Shown here piece by piece: positions 1-9,022 of a DNA stretch of 20,731 nt. The stretch's first letter is position 1, and every line of letters begins with the position of its first letter. A program made the position numbers and the translations under genes. Source of the DNA: Parachlorella kessleri (lineage: Eukaryota; Chlorophyta; Trebouxiophyceae; Chlorellales; Chlorellaceae); the NCBI GenBank assembly GCA_001598975.1, contig BBXU01001557.1, positions 1 to 20,731 on the forward strand, given 5' to 3'. The notes below the pieces were generated by a model. That model worked only from the letters and a program-made list of their open reading frames with translations. It was not told where the DNA came from and searched no databases.

Positions 1-1304
1 TGGGGGGGGGGGGGTGGTTGTAAGGCCTGAGCTTTGAACATTCAACATTTCACTTGCCAGTCTGGGCCAGCAACTAAGACTGGAAAAGGAGAACAGGATG
101 CTGTCAACTTTTCATCCAGCGGGACTACCAGTTTCAATACACAGCCTGGATGCCATTGCAGAGCGGATCCAACAGCAATTTGGTAGCAGAGGCTGTGCAC
201 CCAGCATATAGCGGGACGCACCAGCGGCAAGCAGAATTTGAAAATGCAGAAGTTGCCCCTCCAGATTAGAACCTTCGAATCTGGCGTGTTCCATTTGGGA
301 CAACAAGGTCACAAGCTGCCAGCTAACCGGGCTGGGGTTGAGGCACTCCGAAGGAGTGGTGGTTATGAAACAATTTAGTAGCAAAGCATGCACTGCATGC
401 ATGCAAGAAAGTAGCACTGCACATGGAAGGCGACGAGGCAGGGTTGCAAAAGGTAGCACGTACAGGTAACTGAAGGTACAGCCGCAAAGGTACAAGCAAC
501 CATGGCCAGTATCGCCCGGCATCCGCACCACTAACCGTATAGCAAGCAGCGGCAGTGGACAAGTGGCCACATGCAAGCTAGTAGCCCATGTTCCAGCAGA
601 AGACTTCCGCCAGGTACAGGTGGGATATCGACCAAGTTTGAAGTGGCGGTAGGCTGCGTCCATTATGGGTACGAGAGCTACTTCCTCCCAAACTTCGGAA
701 ACCAGCTGAGGCGGGCATGGCTGTCTTCTGTACTTTCTACACTCTCCACATCCACTGAATGCAGTGGAGAACGAGCCCCAGACCGCATGCCTGCAGACAG
801 AGTGACAGTGGGACCCTGTCAACATAAAAACGATCACTACCTCCGGAACAGCACTTCACTTACTGCAATCTGGGCCCAAAGAAAGAGTGTTGAACTAGCG
901 AGGGCGGAGGCAACCCCCATGCCATGAAGCCACAGCTAGCTCTGTGCCTCACCACTCAGTCAACACAAACCACCCCTCTGCAAGTATGCACTGACTTCCA
1001 TGACTGGTTCTGTCACCCATGTGACTTGCACCGCGCTGGTGCACACTGACTGACAGGACAGAGGATTGACCCCGGAACCCAGACCTACGCAACCCTAAAC
1101 CCACAGGCTGAGGTAGGCCTGCATACCTCCTTGCTCTCCCTGGGCCAGTGAACTCCTCCAGCCGTGCCGCTGCACTCTGTCTTCTTCTATCCGACTAAAG
1201 ATATCTCCTCGCCCGCCTCCCCGCCCTGCTGAGTAACACACCAATTCAGAGACTACAAAGCTAGGGATGTTCTCGAGTGGCAGTGGCGATACACCCAGCG
1301 AGGG
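1..1304. other. Unassigned stretch, no supported gene
   Basis: I recognise no domain here on either strand. It opens with a G homopolymer (about 13 G), which suggests a contig or gap edge. A minus-strand open frame runs from 837 to 112, and a short plus-strand frame from 100 to 210 encodes a helix-like stretch (HSLDAIAERIQQQFG). Neither has a family match, a clear splice chain or other support. The right-hand part probably contains the 3' UTR of the LMBRD2-like gene. Confidence 0.5.
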
Positions 1305-1468
1305 TCATGGGACGGTTTCATGGCAAAACCCATCGAGACTCCCTTGCAAGCCTGTTTCGTGTGACAGCAGTGCATGCACCGGGCGCGTCGGCAGGCAGGC
1401 AACAAGCTCCCTTATGACAGGCACTATCATAAGAAGGATTACAGCGCCTGTGAGCAAACAGCGGGGTC
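1305..1468 (-). other. Candidate terminal exon of the LMBRD2-like gene
   Basis: The donor CGAAGAG/GTGAGC at 1563/1562 leaves phase 1. The next acceptor in phase is TTTGTAG/GACC at 1469/1468, which opens a 53-residue frame ending at TGA 1307-1305. A second acceptor 21 bases on (exon start 1447) keeps the same frame. The tail would include a hydrophobic run (GAVILLMIVPVI) not expected at an LMBRD2 C-terminus. The call rests on phase only. Confidence 0.2.
1439..1443 (-). promoter_or_regulatory. Candidate UGUAA poly(A) signal of the LMBRD2-like gene
   Basis: The minus strand reads TGTAA here, the usual poly(A) signal of chlamydomonadalean nuclear genes. It lies about 120 bases past the last well-supported donor of the LMBRD2-like gene. 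It conflicts with the candidate terminal exon 1468-1305, which would run through it, so only one of the two can be right. Confidence 0.25.
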
Positions 1469-1562
1469 CTACAAACGAGGGACAAACCTTCAACAGGCAA
1501 CGCCCGCCCCCGCCCCCTCCCCCTCCCCCGAGCCCACCATATCCAACCCCCACACAGCTCAC

Positions 1563-1918
1563 CTCTTCGGGGGCCCTCCGCCTGTTCGCTGCTGCCATCG
1601 CTGCTCTCCTCCCCGCTCAGCAGCCGCCTGGTGGGCGATGCCAAGTCCTCATTGACCCGCGCCAGCCTTCCCTCCCTGCCCCCGGCCCCACCTGCAAACA
1701 CCCCTCCCCCGCCGGATGCTGCTGCTGCCGCCCCGCCGCCGCCCCCACCATCGCCTCTCCCCAGTGCCCTGCTGAGCCTGCCGCGGGCTTCCAGGGCCTC
1801 CACGCTGTGCTTTGGCCTAACGGCGCCGGCGCCCTGCGCGCTATGCACGCTGTCGCCCAGCATTCGGCGCCACCAGGGCGCAGCTGCTTGCTCATCATCG
1901 CCGTCGGGGCCTGGCACC
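1563..1918 (-). other. C-terminal low-complexity exon of the LMBRD2-like gene
   Basis: The acceptor CTGCCGCAG/GGTGCC at 1918 joins in phase 2 with the donor CTAGG/GTAGGT at 2577, avoiding the TAG that directly follows exon 11. The exon encodes a soluble tail: acidic PGPDGDDEQ, then HSVEALEARGRLSRALGRG, a Gly/Ala run with six Gly in a row, and RRLLSGEESSDGSSEQAEG. Such tails are poorly conserved in this family. An alternative is that the protein ends at TAG 2575-2573. Confidence 0.6.
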
Positions 1919-4900
1919 CTGCGGCAGCACAAGGGGAATGTGATGGACATTCGTGTAGCACACAAGGCAAGGCGGCCTCAGGCGCTCCAAGCCTCCCTTC
2001 GAAAAGTTGTGGCGCACTGCCTTGCTTGCGGACTGGTTGCTGGCTTGCACGCTAAGCCAGCCGAATCTGCTAATCGCTGTGCACCACCCTTTGCCCTGTT
2101 GCACACACCTTCCATGCATAGTGCGCTACTCTGATGGCCTACCGATGCCTACCTGCTGCCCACAACGTATCCCTTGCTCCCACCCTGGCAAGGTTCCCAA
2201 CTGCCCCCACCCCTCACCCCCCCCCCACCCACCACCACCCCACCCTGCCCAAGCAACACTCAAACCCGCGGTCACGATCAACACAGGCACATACATACGG
2301 CGGCTGCGCCGGCCCTGGCTGCACCTGTCGGCAGTCCCCAACCCCCCCTCCTCCACACACACGCACACAGCCAAGCAAGCCGCATGACTGTGTGCATACC
2401 TGCTCCCTCGCACACGCCCTGACTCAGATTATCTGGCCGTGGGGAGGCATGGTCACTGAGTGCACAGTCTCCCCGGCAAGAACCCAACCATAACAGGGCT
2501 TCTCTGCTTGCTTCACCCTGCATAAGAGGCTCTCTGGTACCCTCCATATGTCCACTTGCGCCCGCCGCGCACCTACCCTAGCAGTGCCCCCGCCTGCGCG
2601 CCCCCCGGCTGCCCCGCCCCCGCCGCCGGCTCTATCGTCTGCCCCAGGGGCAGCCCGTTCCGCCGGTTCTCACTCTCCATGCGCAGCAGCCTCCTGCCGC
2701 CGCTGGTCAAACTGCTCTTGTCCTCCCAGTCGTCTTCAAACTGGAGCAGGCAGGGGCAGTGATAACTAGTCAGCAGCCCACATAGGGCAGCCGCGTTCGA
2801 CACTGGGCAGGGCACCAGTATGGTTATAGGGACAGGAACCGCGCAAGGTCGGGGCAGCAGGAGTGGGTAGGAGGCTTTGGCAGCAACAGTCGGCTGCAGT
2901 CTGTGAGGCCGTCTTGTGAACTCCTAAAATTGCAACCTCAAGATGCAACAACCCAGCATGTTCCAGCATTCTCCACTTGAAACAGCCCATGTTTAACTCA
3001 CCGTTAGTTTGGTAGATGAGCTGGTGAAGAGCCTGCTGATACCGCCCACCAAGGGATTGAAGGCCCCCAGCGCCAGCAGCAGCATGTAAGGCACGAGGGC
3101 CAGGGGGACAAACGTGGTAAACTGCCAGCCGATGAGGGGCTGCCGCATCATGAGCTCGCCAAAGATGCGGTAGAAGGCAGTGTCGGTCACATCCTGCATG
3201 GAGGCAGAAAACTGGCATTGGATTGCAACTGCTGAGGAAGTACCGCAACATGAGCTCGCCAAAGATGCGGTAGAAGGCCGTGTAGATCGCATCCTGCACG
3301 AGAGGGACGCAGTGGTGAGGGGACATCAAATCTCTTGCATTCATTTGCACCTTCTAGTACAATGCCGCACCAAGGAACATCACAGATGTGACTGGGCATC
3401 GTCACCGCCAGCCCGTGTTTATATGCATGGGCAGCAAATAAATAAATACGCCCAGGCCGCAAGAGCACAGCCGTAGCCGTGCCTTGAGTGGTGCCCTGGG
3501 AGAACCCAGGGGGGCAGCGATGCATGGGCAGCAATAGGGAGCACCTAACTTCAGGCCAGGGACGGATAGCCATACGCAGGCCTAGCAAGGGACCACTAAG
3601 CCAATGAGATACGGGATCCTCCGAGACCGGCCCGGGCTACTGCAGTGTCCACACACCACCCCTGGAGGCCCCTGTACCTACAACTCTGGCCCCCCATCCA
3701 TTCGCCGTGCTTTGCAATAACACGAATGGCGCACGCACCTCCTAACACGTGTCACTTGGCATCCCTGCCCAGGTGCTAGATGACCTTGGCAGGGCAACTG
3801 CTGTAATCAAGTTAACCACCCACAGAATTACTAAGGCATGCAATGAGCGGTGTAGAGTGGTGGAAGAAAAGCTATAGCGCCGTCCATCATTACTGTATCC
3901 CTTACTCTGGCAGAGTGGCTGGAGGAGGCTGGCATGGCGACAGCTGCCATGAAGTTGAAAGCCAGCGGCGGCGCAAAGCGGGTCATGAGCAGCGCCGAGT
4001 AGCAGAGGGAGTAGGCGTCGGTGTGGCGGGGGACGAGGCGGTAGAAGCTGAACTGGCCCAGCCTGCAGGGCAGCCAAGGCGGCAGGGACGGGTGTCACGC
4101 GGTGCAGAGAGAGGACGTGGTGGTCAGGCGCAACCAGCCGTAGAGAAGCTGACCTGGCCGAGCCCTGTTTGCCTTCCCCCCGGTCTACAAGTCCGGATTG
4201 CAGGTCAACAAGATGAAGAGACTAGGCAGGCACCCCACAGCCAAGCCGAAGAGGGCTGGATGCGATTCTTGAAACCTCAATCCCTCAGTTTTGCCGCACG
4301 GCCCAGCACTTGTCCCACCTGTAGATGGCGTAATAGGCGCAGGCGCAGGGGTACGCCAGGCACAGCAGGCACAGCAGCTCGGTGGCAAACTGGTTGCCCC
4401 CTGTTCTGTGGAGCGCGAGGGAGACCAGGGAGGTGTTGGGCAGCACCCCTGAGATGGTTGCCTCGGCCACAAGGATGCTCAGGGAGCAGCAGGCACACAG
4501 CACGGCAGCCAGCCTACAGCGGGGGGGGGGGGGGGGGCAGACAGGGTCGTCGGTTGAAGTGATTTCCCCGCCAGAAGTGTGGGTAGAACCCCAGCAGTGA
4601 AGTTGCACCGCGATACCCACGTAAGCGGTCTTTCCTACAGGCTCACGCATGAAAAACGTAGACTAAGTCCACAGCACACGTTAGGTCCATGTTGCTTGGC
4701 CGAGCCTCCCACCGGGGCATCTCCCACTTACAGCGTGGACTCATGAGAGGCCAAGTAGTGCAGATGGACATCGTACCTAAACTATGGCAGCCACGTCCCA
4801 CATCCCTCCCCCACCATAAGCTATAAGTTGCTGGAACCCAAGTCGTGGCATGCTCCTGTCACCTGAAGGCCCAGTAGTGATGGTGGCAGCGCCACACATC

Positions 4901-7900
4901 ATAAAGGGTACCTCCCCACAACCCTCCCCTCCCCATGCCAGGAATTTCTCCGTACCTAAAGGCCCAGTAGTGCAGGTGGCAGCGCCACACCCAGGCCAGC
5001 CGCTCCTTCAGGCTGGCATCTGGTGGCGCCAGCCGCCCAGAGTCCAGTCGATCAAGGATCTCCTCCACCCGCAGGTAAGCTTGCACCGTCTGCAACACCA
5101 CAAGGGTCATGCGGAGGGGGGGCGTACCGCTGGTCACGTGGCTGGGACACCCACCAGGATAACAACCCTCTGTTGTCTCCACAGCTGCAAGTCAAGGCTT
5201 ACACACCTGACCTGTCCGAGCTAAGCAAACCCAGCAGGATGTTGAACCCCCTTCAGTGCCTCCTGCATTCTACCCCAACAAACCTGGATCTTTGTGCATA
5301 CAGCTTGTGCCCCATATTTTAACTACCCCACTGGCACCCCTCGTATCTACAACAGCCTCTAGTGTTCAATTGCTGAACCTTTCAGTATCGCGACCCTCCC
5401 AAGCTGCTCCTGCAGCACCATCCCCACACCACGGCCTTGCCTTTCTCTCGACACTTCCTGTTCTTGCCTGGATCAGCACGCTGCAGGTGAGAAGCTCACC
5501 CAGAGAAACTCACCGGTCTACCCCACAACACTGAACTACAAATGTGAAGCCATCCCTTGGACCCCAAAAGCTCAGGCCCACCACATAGCCAGCTGCACGT
5601 AACCATATATCAAGAGCTCCGCACCGCCAACGCAAAATTCAGTGCACCCACCTCCACATACAGTGCTTTCTCTCGCTCATATAATTCATTGCACCCACCT
5701 CCACATACAGTGCTTTCTCCCGCTCATAGTCCTTCAGGGCAGCCTTCACCAGGCGCCTGAGCCTCGCCAGGTCGTGCTTGTCAAAGTAGTCAAGCTCTGA
5801 CTCATCAGGGATCTCAGTGCTGGGGTCCAGCCGGAACGACGACCCTGCACGAAGGGCAACAGCAAGAGCCATGAGGCTTGCATGCTACGTTTTACATTCA
5901 GCAAGCAGCATGTGGGGGTGCAACGGCGGGTACCTGTGGGCCCTGACAGGATGGAGGAGCCAAGCCTGCACATCGTACAAGGGTAAAGCAACGGCGGAAA
6001 TGTCTGCATATGCCAGTTGTTGAGCCTGGGTGTGTGTGAATAAACGGACAGTGGATGTGTGTGGATGTGTGGCACAGTGGATGTGTAGGCCGCAGAGGGC
6101 ATGGCAGTTCAAAGCGACAACTAATGAGTCATCATGCTCAGCTCCACAGCACAGCAGGGCGGCTTGCCTACACTGTTCGCCAGCGCCAGCACCGTGTCCA
6201 TGCAGGGCCGCATGGGGTCATGGGACGCGAACAGCACGGAAGCCTTACGGGTCGTCAGCACTGCCGCAGAGAGCCGCCTGCAACAGGACATTTAGGGGCG
6301 GGGTAAGCCATGTCCTTCATGCCCATCAAATGCGGGCCGAGCGGGCGGGTGTTACATATTCCACTGGCGTGGCAAGAAGTGCCGGGAGCGCCGTGCCCCA
6401 GCAGTCGCTCACTTCTGCCGTCACACTCCTTTCTCGGGCACGCTGCCCGCCTCCTGCTCCCAGCGGGCAGTGCTCTCATCGGCAAGGGCACATTCACCGC
6501 TGAGCCGCACCAACCTCTCTGCTTGATATTTCCCTTCCAGCACTGATCCACGATAAGGACCCAGCAGGCCCCACACATGTCCAGCCCGTCCCGTTTGTCA
6601 CCCTGGCTGCTTACCTATCACTCCAGCCTAGTACTCCACCCAGTGCAGCTCTCTCCGAGCTCGCGTACATTCACAGCCTGACGCCCCTCATCTCCAGCGC
6701 ACCTGTGTGCCGCAACTGCCCTCTCCGCCTGGCTGCCTGCCTGGTGCTCCAGCCGGCGCAGCTCCCCATGCAAGTCGGCGCACTTCCACAGCTGCTTGGG
6801 CACCGCCACCAGCCCAAATCCCAGCAGGAAGATGCCGGCTATGAGACCTGCACAATGGGAGCACCTAGTTCTGCTCAAGCGCCAACTTCAGTAGCGCTGC
6901 CTGGCAGACAGAAGCCGGCTACCAGGGGAGGCAGAACAAAGCCCTGTAGAGGCAGAAGGGGTTCCACCATGCCCACCTCCTCCGACCCTAAAAGAAAATA
7001 GTAAAAGCGCTAATGAACATTGACTAAGGATATCCGGTGGAGATATAAAAGCCCTCAACATGCAAGCACATGCCAGGGTGGCCCTACTTCGGGGACTCAC
7101 GGCAGCCCGGTCAGGTAAGCTGTAAGAATGGACTAGACTAGACTAGACCTAGACTATGTCAGGGTGAAGGAGGCTCACCGTAGGCATTCGAGAAGGCGAT
7201 GCAGAAGCCGACCACATTGGAGGCCTTAAGGTGCCCCGTCAGCAGCAGCAGGAGCAGGCCCGCCAGGGCCACACCCAGCAGGATGGCGTAGTAGATGAGG
7301 TTGCTCCTGATGGACTGGAGGATGCGGTCCCAGATGGTGAACTCCCCCGACCGCGTGAACTCCATGTGGATAGGCAGCACCAGCACTTGCACCAGGAAGC
7401 CATACCTGCGAGCGAGCGGGAGCCCCCACGTGGGCAGCAGGGGGAGGCAGGTGGTGTGGGTGGGGCTGAGTACTCCCAGCCTATGCAGGCTAGCTGTCAG
7501 ACTGTGGGGGCCACCGAAAGTGGCAAACTCCTCAAGGATAAACTTCACTTGAGTCGTAAGGATAAACTCCACTCAAGCCATTTGGGAAATGCTCAGCTCC
7601 GTCCGAACCACTTCGAGCTGTGCCTCACCAGTACGCTGCTAGCCACCACGCCGTTAAGTAGGAGGGCTGGTCCCCCAGCAATGTGGTAGCCACGTCAGTG
7701 GGAACAAGAATTAAAGTTGCCAGCGCCGCAAACCATGCCAGCCCTGCAGCACGGTTTTGTGTCACACAGCAGAAACAGGTTCAGTACTCTTGTTGTAGCG
7801 CTCCTGGGCTGCCCTTCTAGCCTGAGGTTGCTCATCCTAGAGGGCGAGCGAAACACCTGCTCACCTACGTCCAGGCGCACAAACCATCCAGTTGTCTTGC

Positions 7901-7973
7901 TGGGCAGCCATAGAAGGGCCGTCACTAAAGCAGCGATCACCACAGGCAGTGCAGCCAGGTAGAAAAACAGCAT
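1563..7973 (-). CDS. LMBRD2: LMBR1 domain protein, LMBRD2-like nine-helix membrane protein
   Basis: Multi-exon gene; exons in transcript order: 7973-7865, 7743-7629, 7405-7179, 6847-6703, 6277-6174, 5844-5699, 5089-4956, 4513-4319, 4062-3906, 3193-3002, 2740-2577, 1918-1563. All phases agree, giving about 681 residues plus an unresolved tail; known family members are near 700. Nine hydrophobic segments lie near residues 1-24, 38-58, 66-85, 98-118, 124-160, 320-350, 362-388, 405-430 and 460-485. A hydrophilic, partly helical loop (about 165-320) follows the fifth, as in LMBR1 proteins. Family-like motifs: LILVPTDVATT, LLGFGLVAVPKQLW, RHTDAYSL and FEDDW. ATG 7973 is chosen because it gives the MLFFYLAALP start seen in plant homologues; GTG 7988 is in frame but not a plausible start. 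The family is linked to receptor and membrane signalling, but its role in algae is unknown. The donor at 6174 (A/GTGTAG) is weak. Confidence 0.88.
1919..2576 (-). other. Last well-defined intron of the LMBRD2-like gene
   Basis: A 658-base intron between exons 11 and 12. On the plus strand it is C-rich (CCACC/ACCCC runs around 2208-2250) with CA-rich patches near 2355-2375. Several open frames overlap it on both strands, but none resembles a known protein; they reflect the base bias. Confidence 0.55.
3241..3300 (-). repeat. Second copy of the 5' end of LMBRD2-like exon 10, including its acceptor
   Basis: This 60-base block matches 3141-3200 with 7 differences at an offset of exactly 100 bases. 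The true exon begins AG/GATGTGACCGAC at 3193; the copy begins AG/GATGCGATCTAC at 3293. Both encode xTAFYRIFGELMxR. The copy has a possible donor, CG/GTACTT, but including it would shift the frame of the next exon, so it is probably vestigial or a poison exon. Confidence 0.9.
4521..4537 (+). repeat. G homopolymer, poly-C on the coding strand, at an acceptor
   Basis: An uninterrupted run of about 17 G on the plus strand. On the minus strand it forms the whole polypyrimidine tract of the acceptor for the exon starting at 4513 (poly-C, then GCTGTAG/G). Confidence 0.9.
4749..4993 (-). repeat. Three partial copies of the 3' end of LMBRD2-like exon 7
   Basis: The exon end near 4954-4993 (encoding WRCHLHYWAFR, donor AG/GTACGG) is repeated at about 4861-4900 (WRCHHHYWAFR, donor-like AG/GTGACA) and in worn form at about 4749-4775, where the donor is lost. 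Offsets are 93 and about 119 bases. Copies two and three lie in the intron after exon 7. Only use of the first donor keeps phase with exon 8. Confidence 0.85.
5638..5731 (-). repeat. 47-base tandem duplication across the 3' end of LMBRD2-like exon 6
   Basis: Two nearly identical 47-base units (about 5638-5684 and 5685-5731) each carry the coding end (EREKALYVE) and the donor GAG/GTGGGT. The donor at 5699/5698 keeps phase 0 into exon 7. Use of the downstream copy, 47 bases further, would shift the frame. Confidence 0.9.
7131..7155 (+). repeat. Short GACTA pentamer repeat
   Basis: About five imperfect copies of GACTA in the intron between exons 3 and 4 of the LMBRD2-like gene. A simple-sequence repeat with no evident role. 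Confidence 0.7.
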
Positions 7974-9022
7974 GGTTGCAGAAGCCACTATTTACAAGGC
8001 GGCATGCGACTATACGTTGGTGTGATCCAGCATGTTGCTGCTGCTCAACTGCAACCCTGAGCGAGAGTAGCTGAATGCGGCTTTCAGAGCATACATGTCC
8101 TTCTTCTCCACTGGAGTGTTAGTAGTCCTTAGTCAACCTTGGATATACACAAAGCGAAAAAAGCCTCCTTCAGCGGCCTTCAGCGTGTCTTTTTATGGAA
8201 GAAGACAGCACTCATCAGGTTCTTTAAACCGCCGTAGCAGGTTCAGCCAGTAGGTAGGAAGAGAAGCAAGTGCAACCAGCTTGTGAAGAAGGTGCAAGGG
8301 AAGAACGAGCCAGAACAGTGGCAGAGCGGTGATGGGGTATGCCTGGCAACCGACAGCATCGAGAATGGTATTTATAATGATGAAAAGCACAGATGGCAGG
8401 TAGCAAAGCAAGCAAGCAAACAATGAAATTTATGCTGGAGCCTAGCTGGAGCCGTGCACAAAGGTCCGAGGACAGGAGGCGTGCACGCCAATCCACAGAG
8501 ACCGCCTCAACAACATACATGGATGATACACAGCAGAGGACAAATGTCAGCCTACCAACAAGCCCAACCCATGGCAGGAAGGTGGGAGTCAGCACACAGT
8601 CTAGTGGCACATAACCAGGGGGGCCCTCGGCATGGAGAAATCAAACACCGACAAAGCATCGATATCCCTGCTGGTCCATGCACCAGGCAATGCAGGCAGA
8701 TGCCACCCGGGATGGAGGACCCCTACGGAACGCACACTGGAATGGCTACCTGATGCACCTGGCCAACTGAAGGCAGTGAACGGCCCCAGTCAGCTTCTGC
8801 AAGGTACACGGGCCCCATAACCCCACCGCAGCCAGCAAGGCTAGTACTCCCGCTCTGGTGGTCCAATATGGAGCATGCGTTGGTTGTATTGATACAGGAT
8901 ATCGGCAGCAGCCCGTGCACCACCCAAAGCGGTGTGCCAGGGTCGCTTAGCATGGCTGCTGGACTCTTGACAGCCGGCTTAGGGTGCCACAACCAACGTA
9001 CGCTTACACATCAGATCCCCAC
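7974..9022. other. Intergenic stretch between the expansin-like and LMBRD2-like genes
   Basis: About 1.05 kb lies between the expansin-like stop (9023) and the LMBRD2-like start (7973). It should hold the 3' UTR of one gene and the promoter and 5' UTR of the other. I see no convincing TATA box. Minus-strand open frames at 8610-8224 and 8423-8193 have hydrophobic stretches but no recognisable family and no splice link to the ATG at 7973. Confidence 0.5.
9004..9008 (-). promoter_or_regulatory. Candidate UGUAA poly(A) signal of the expansin-like gene
   Basis: The minus strand reads TGTAA 15 bases after the stop codon at 9025-9023. This is the standard algal signal, but it implies an unusually short 3' UTR; a signal further on is possible. 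Confidence 0.35.

Noticed and set aside
2208..2375. Pro/His-rich plus-strand open frames
   Set aside because: They result from C-rich low-complexity sequence in the last intron of the LMBRD2-like gene.
7971..7988. Start at 7988 for the LMBRD2-like protein
   Set aside because: That codon is GTG on the minus strand, not ATG; the first ATG is at 7973 and fits the family.
8193..8610. Hydrophobic minus-strand open frames upstream of the LMBRD2-like start
   Set aside because: The gene already has a good start at 7973 giving the family-typical first helix, and no phase-compatible splice joins these frames to it.
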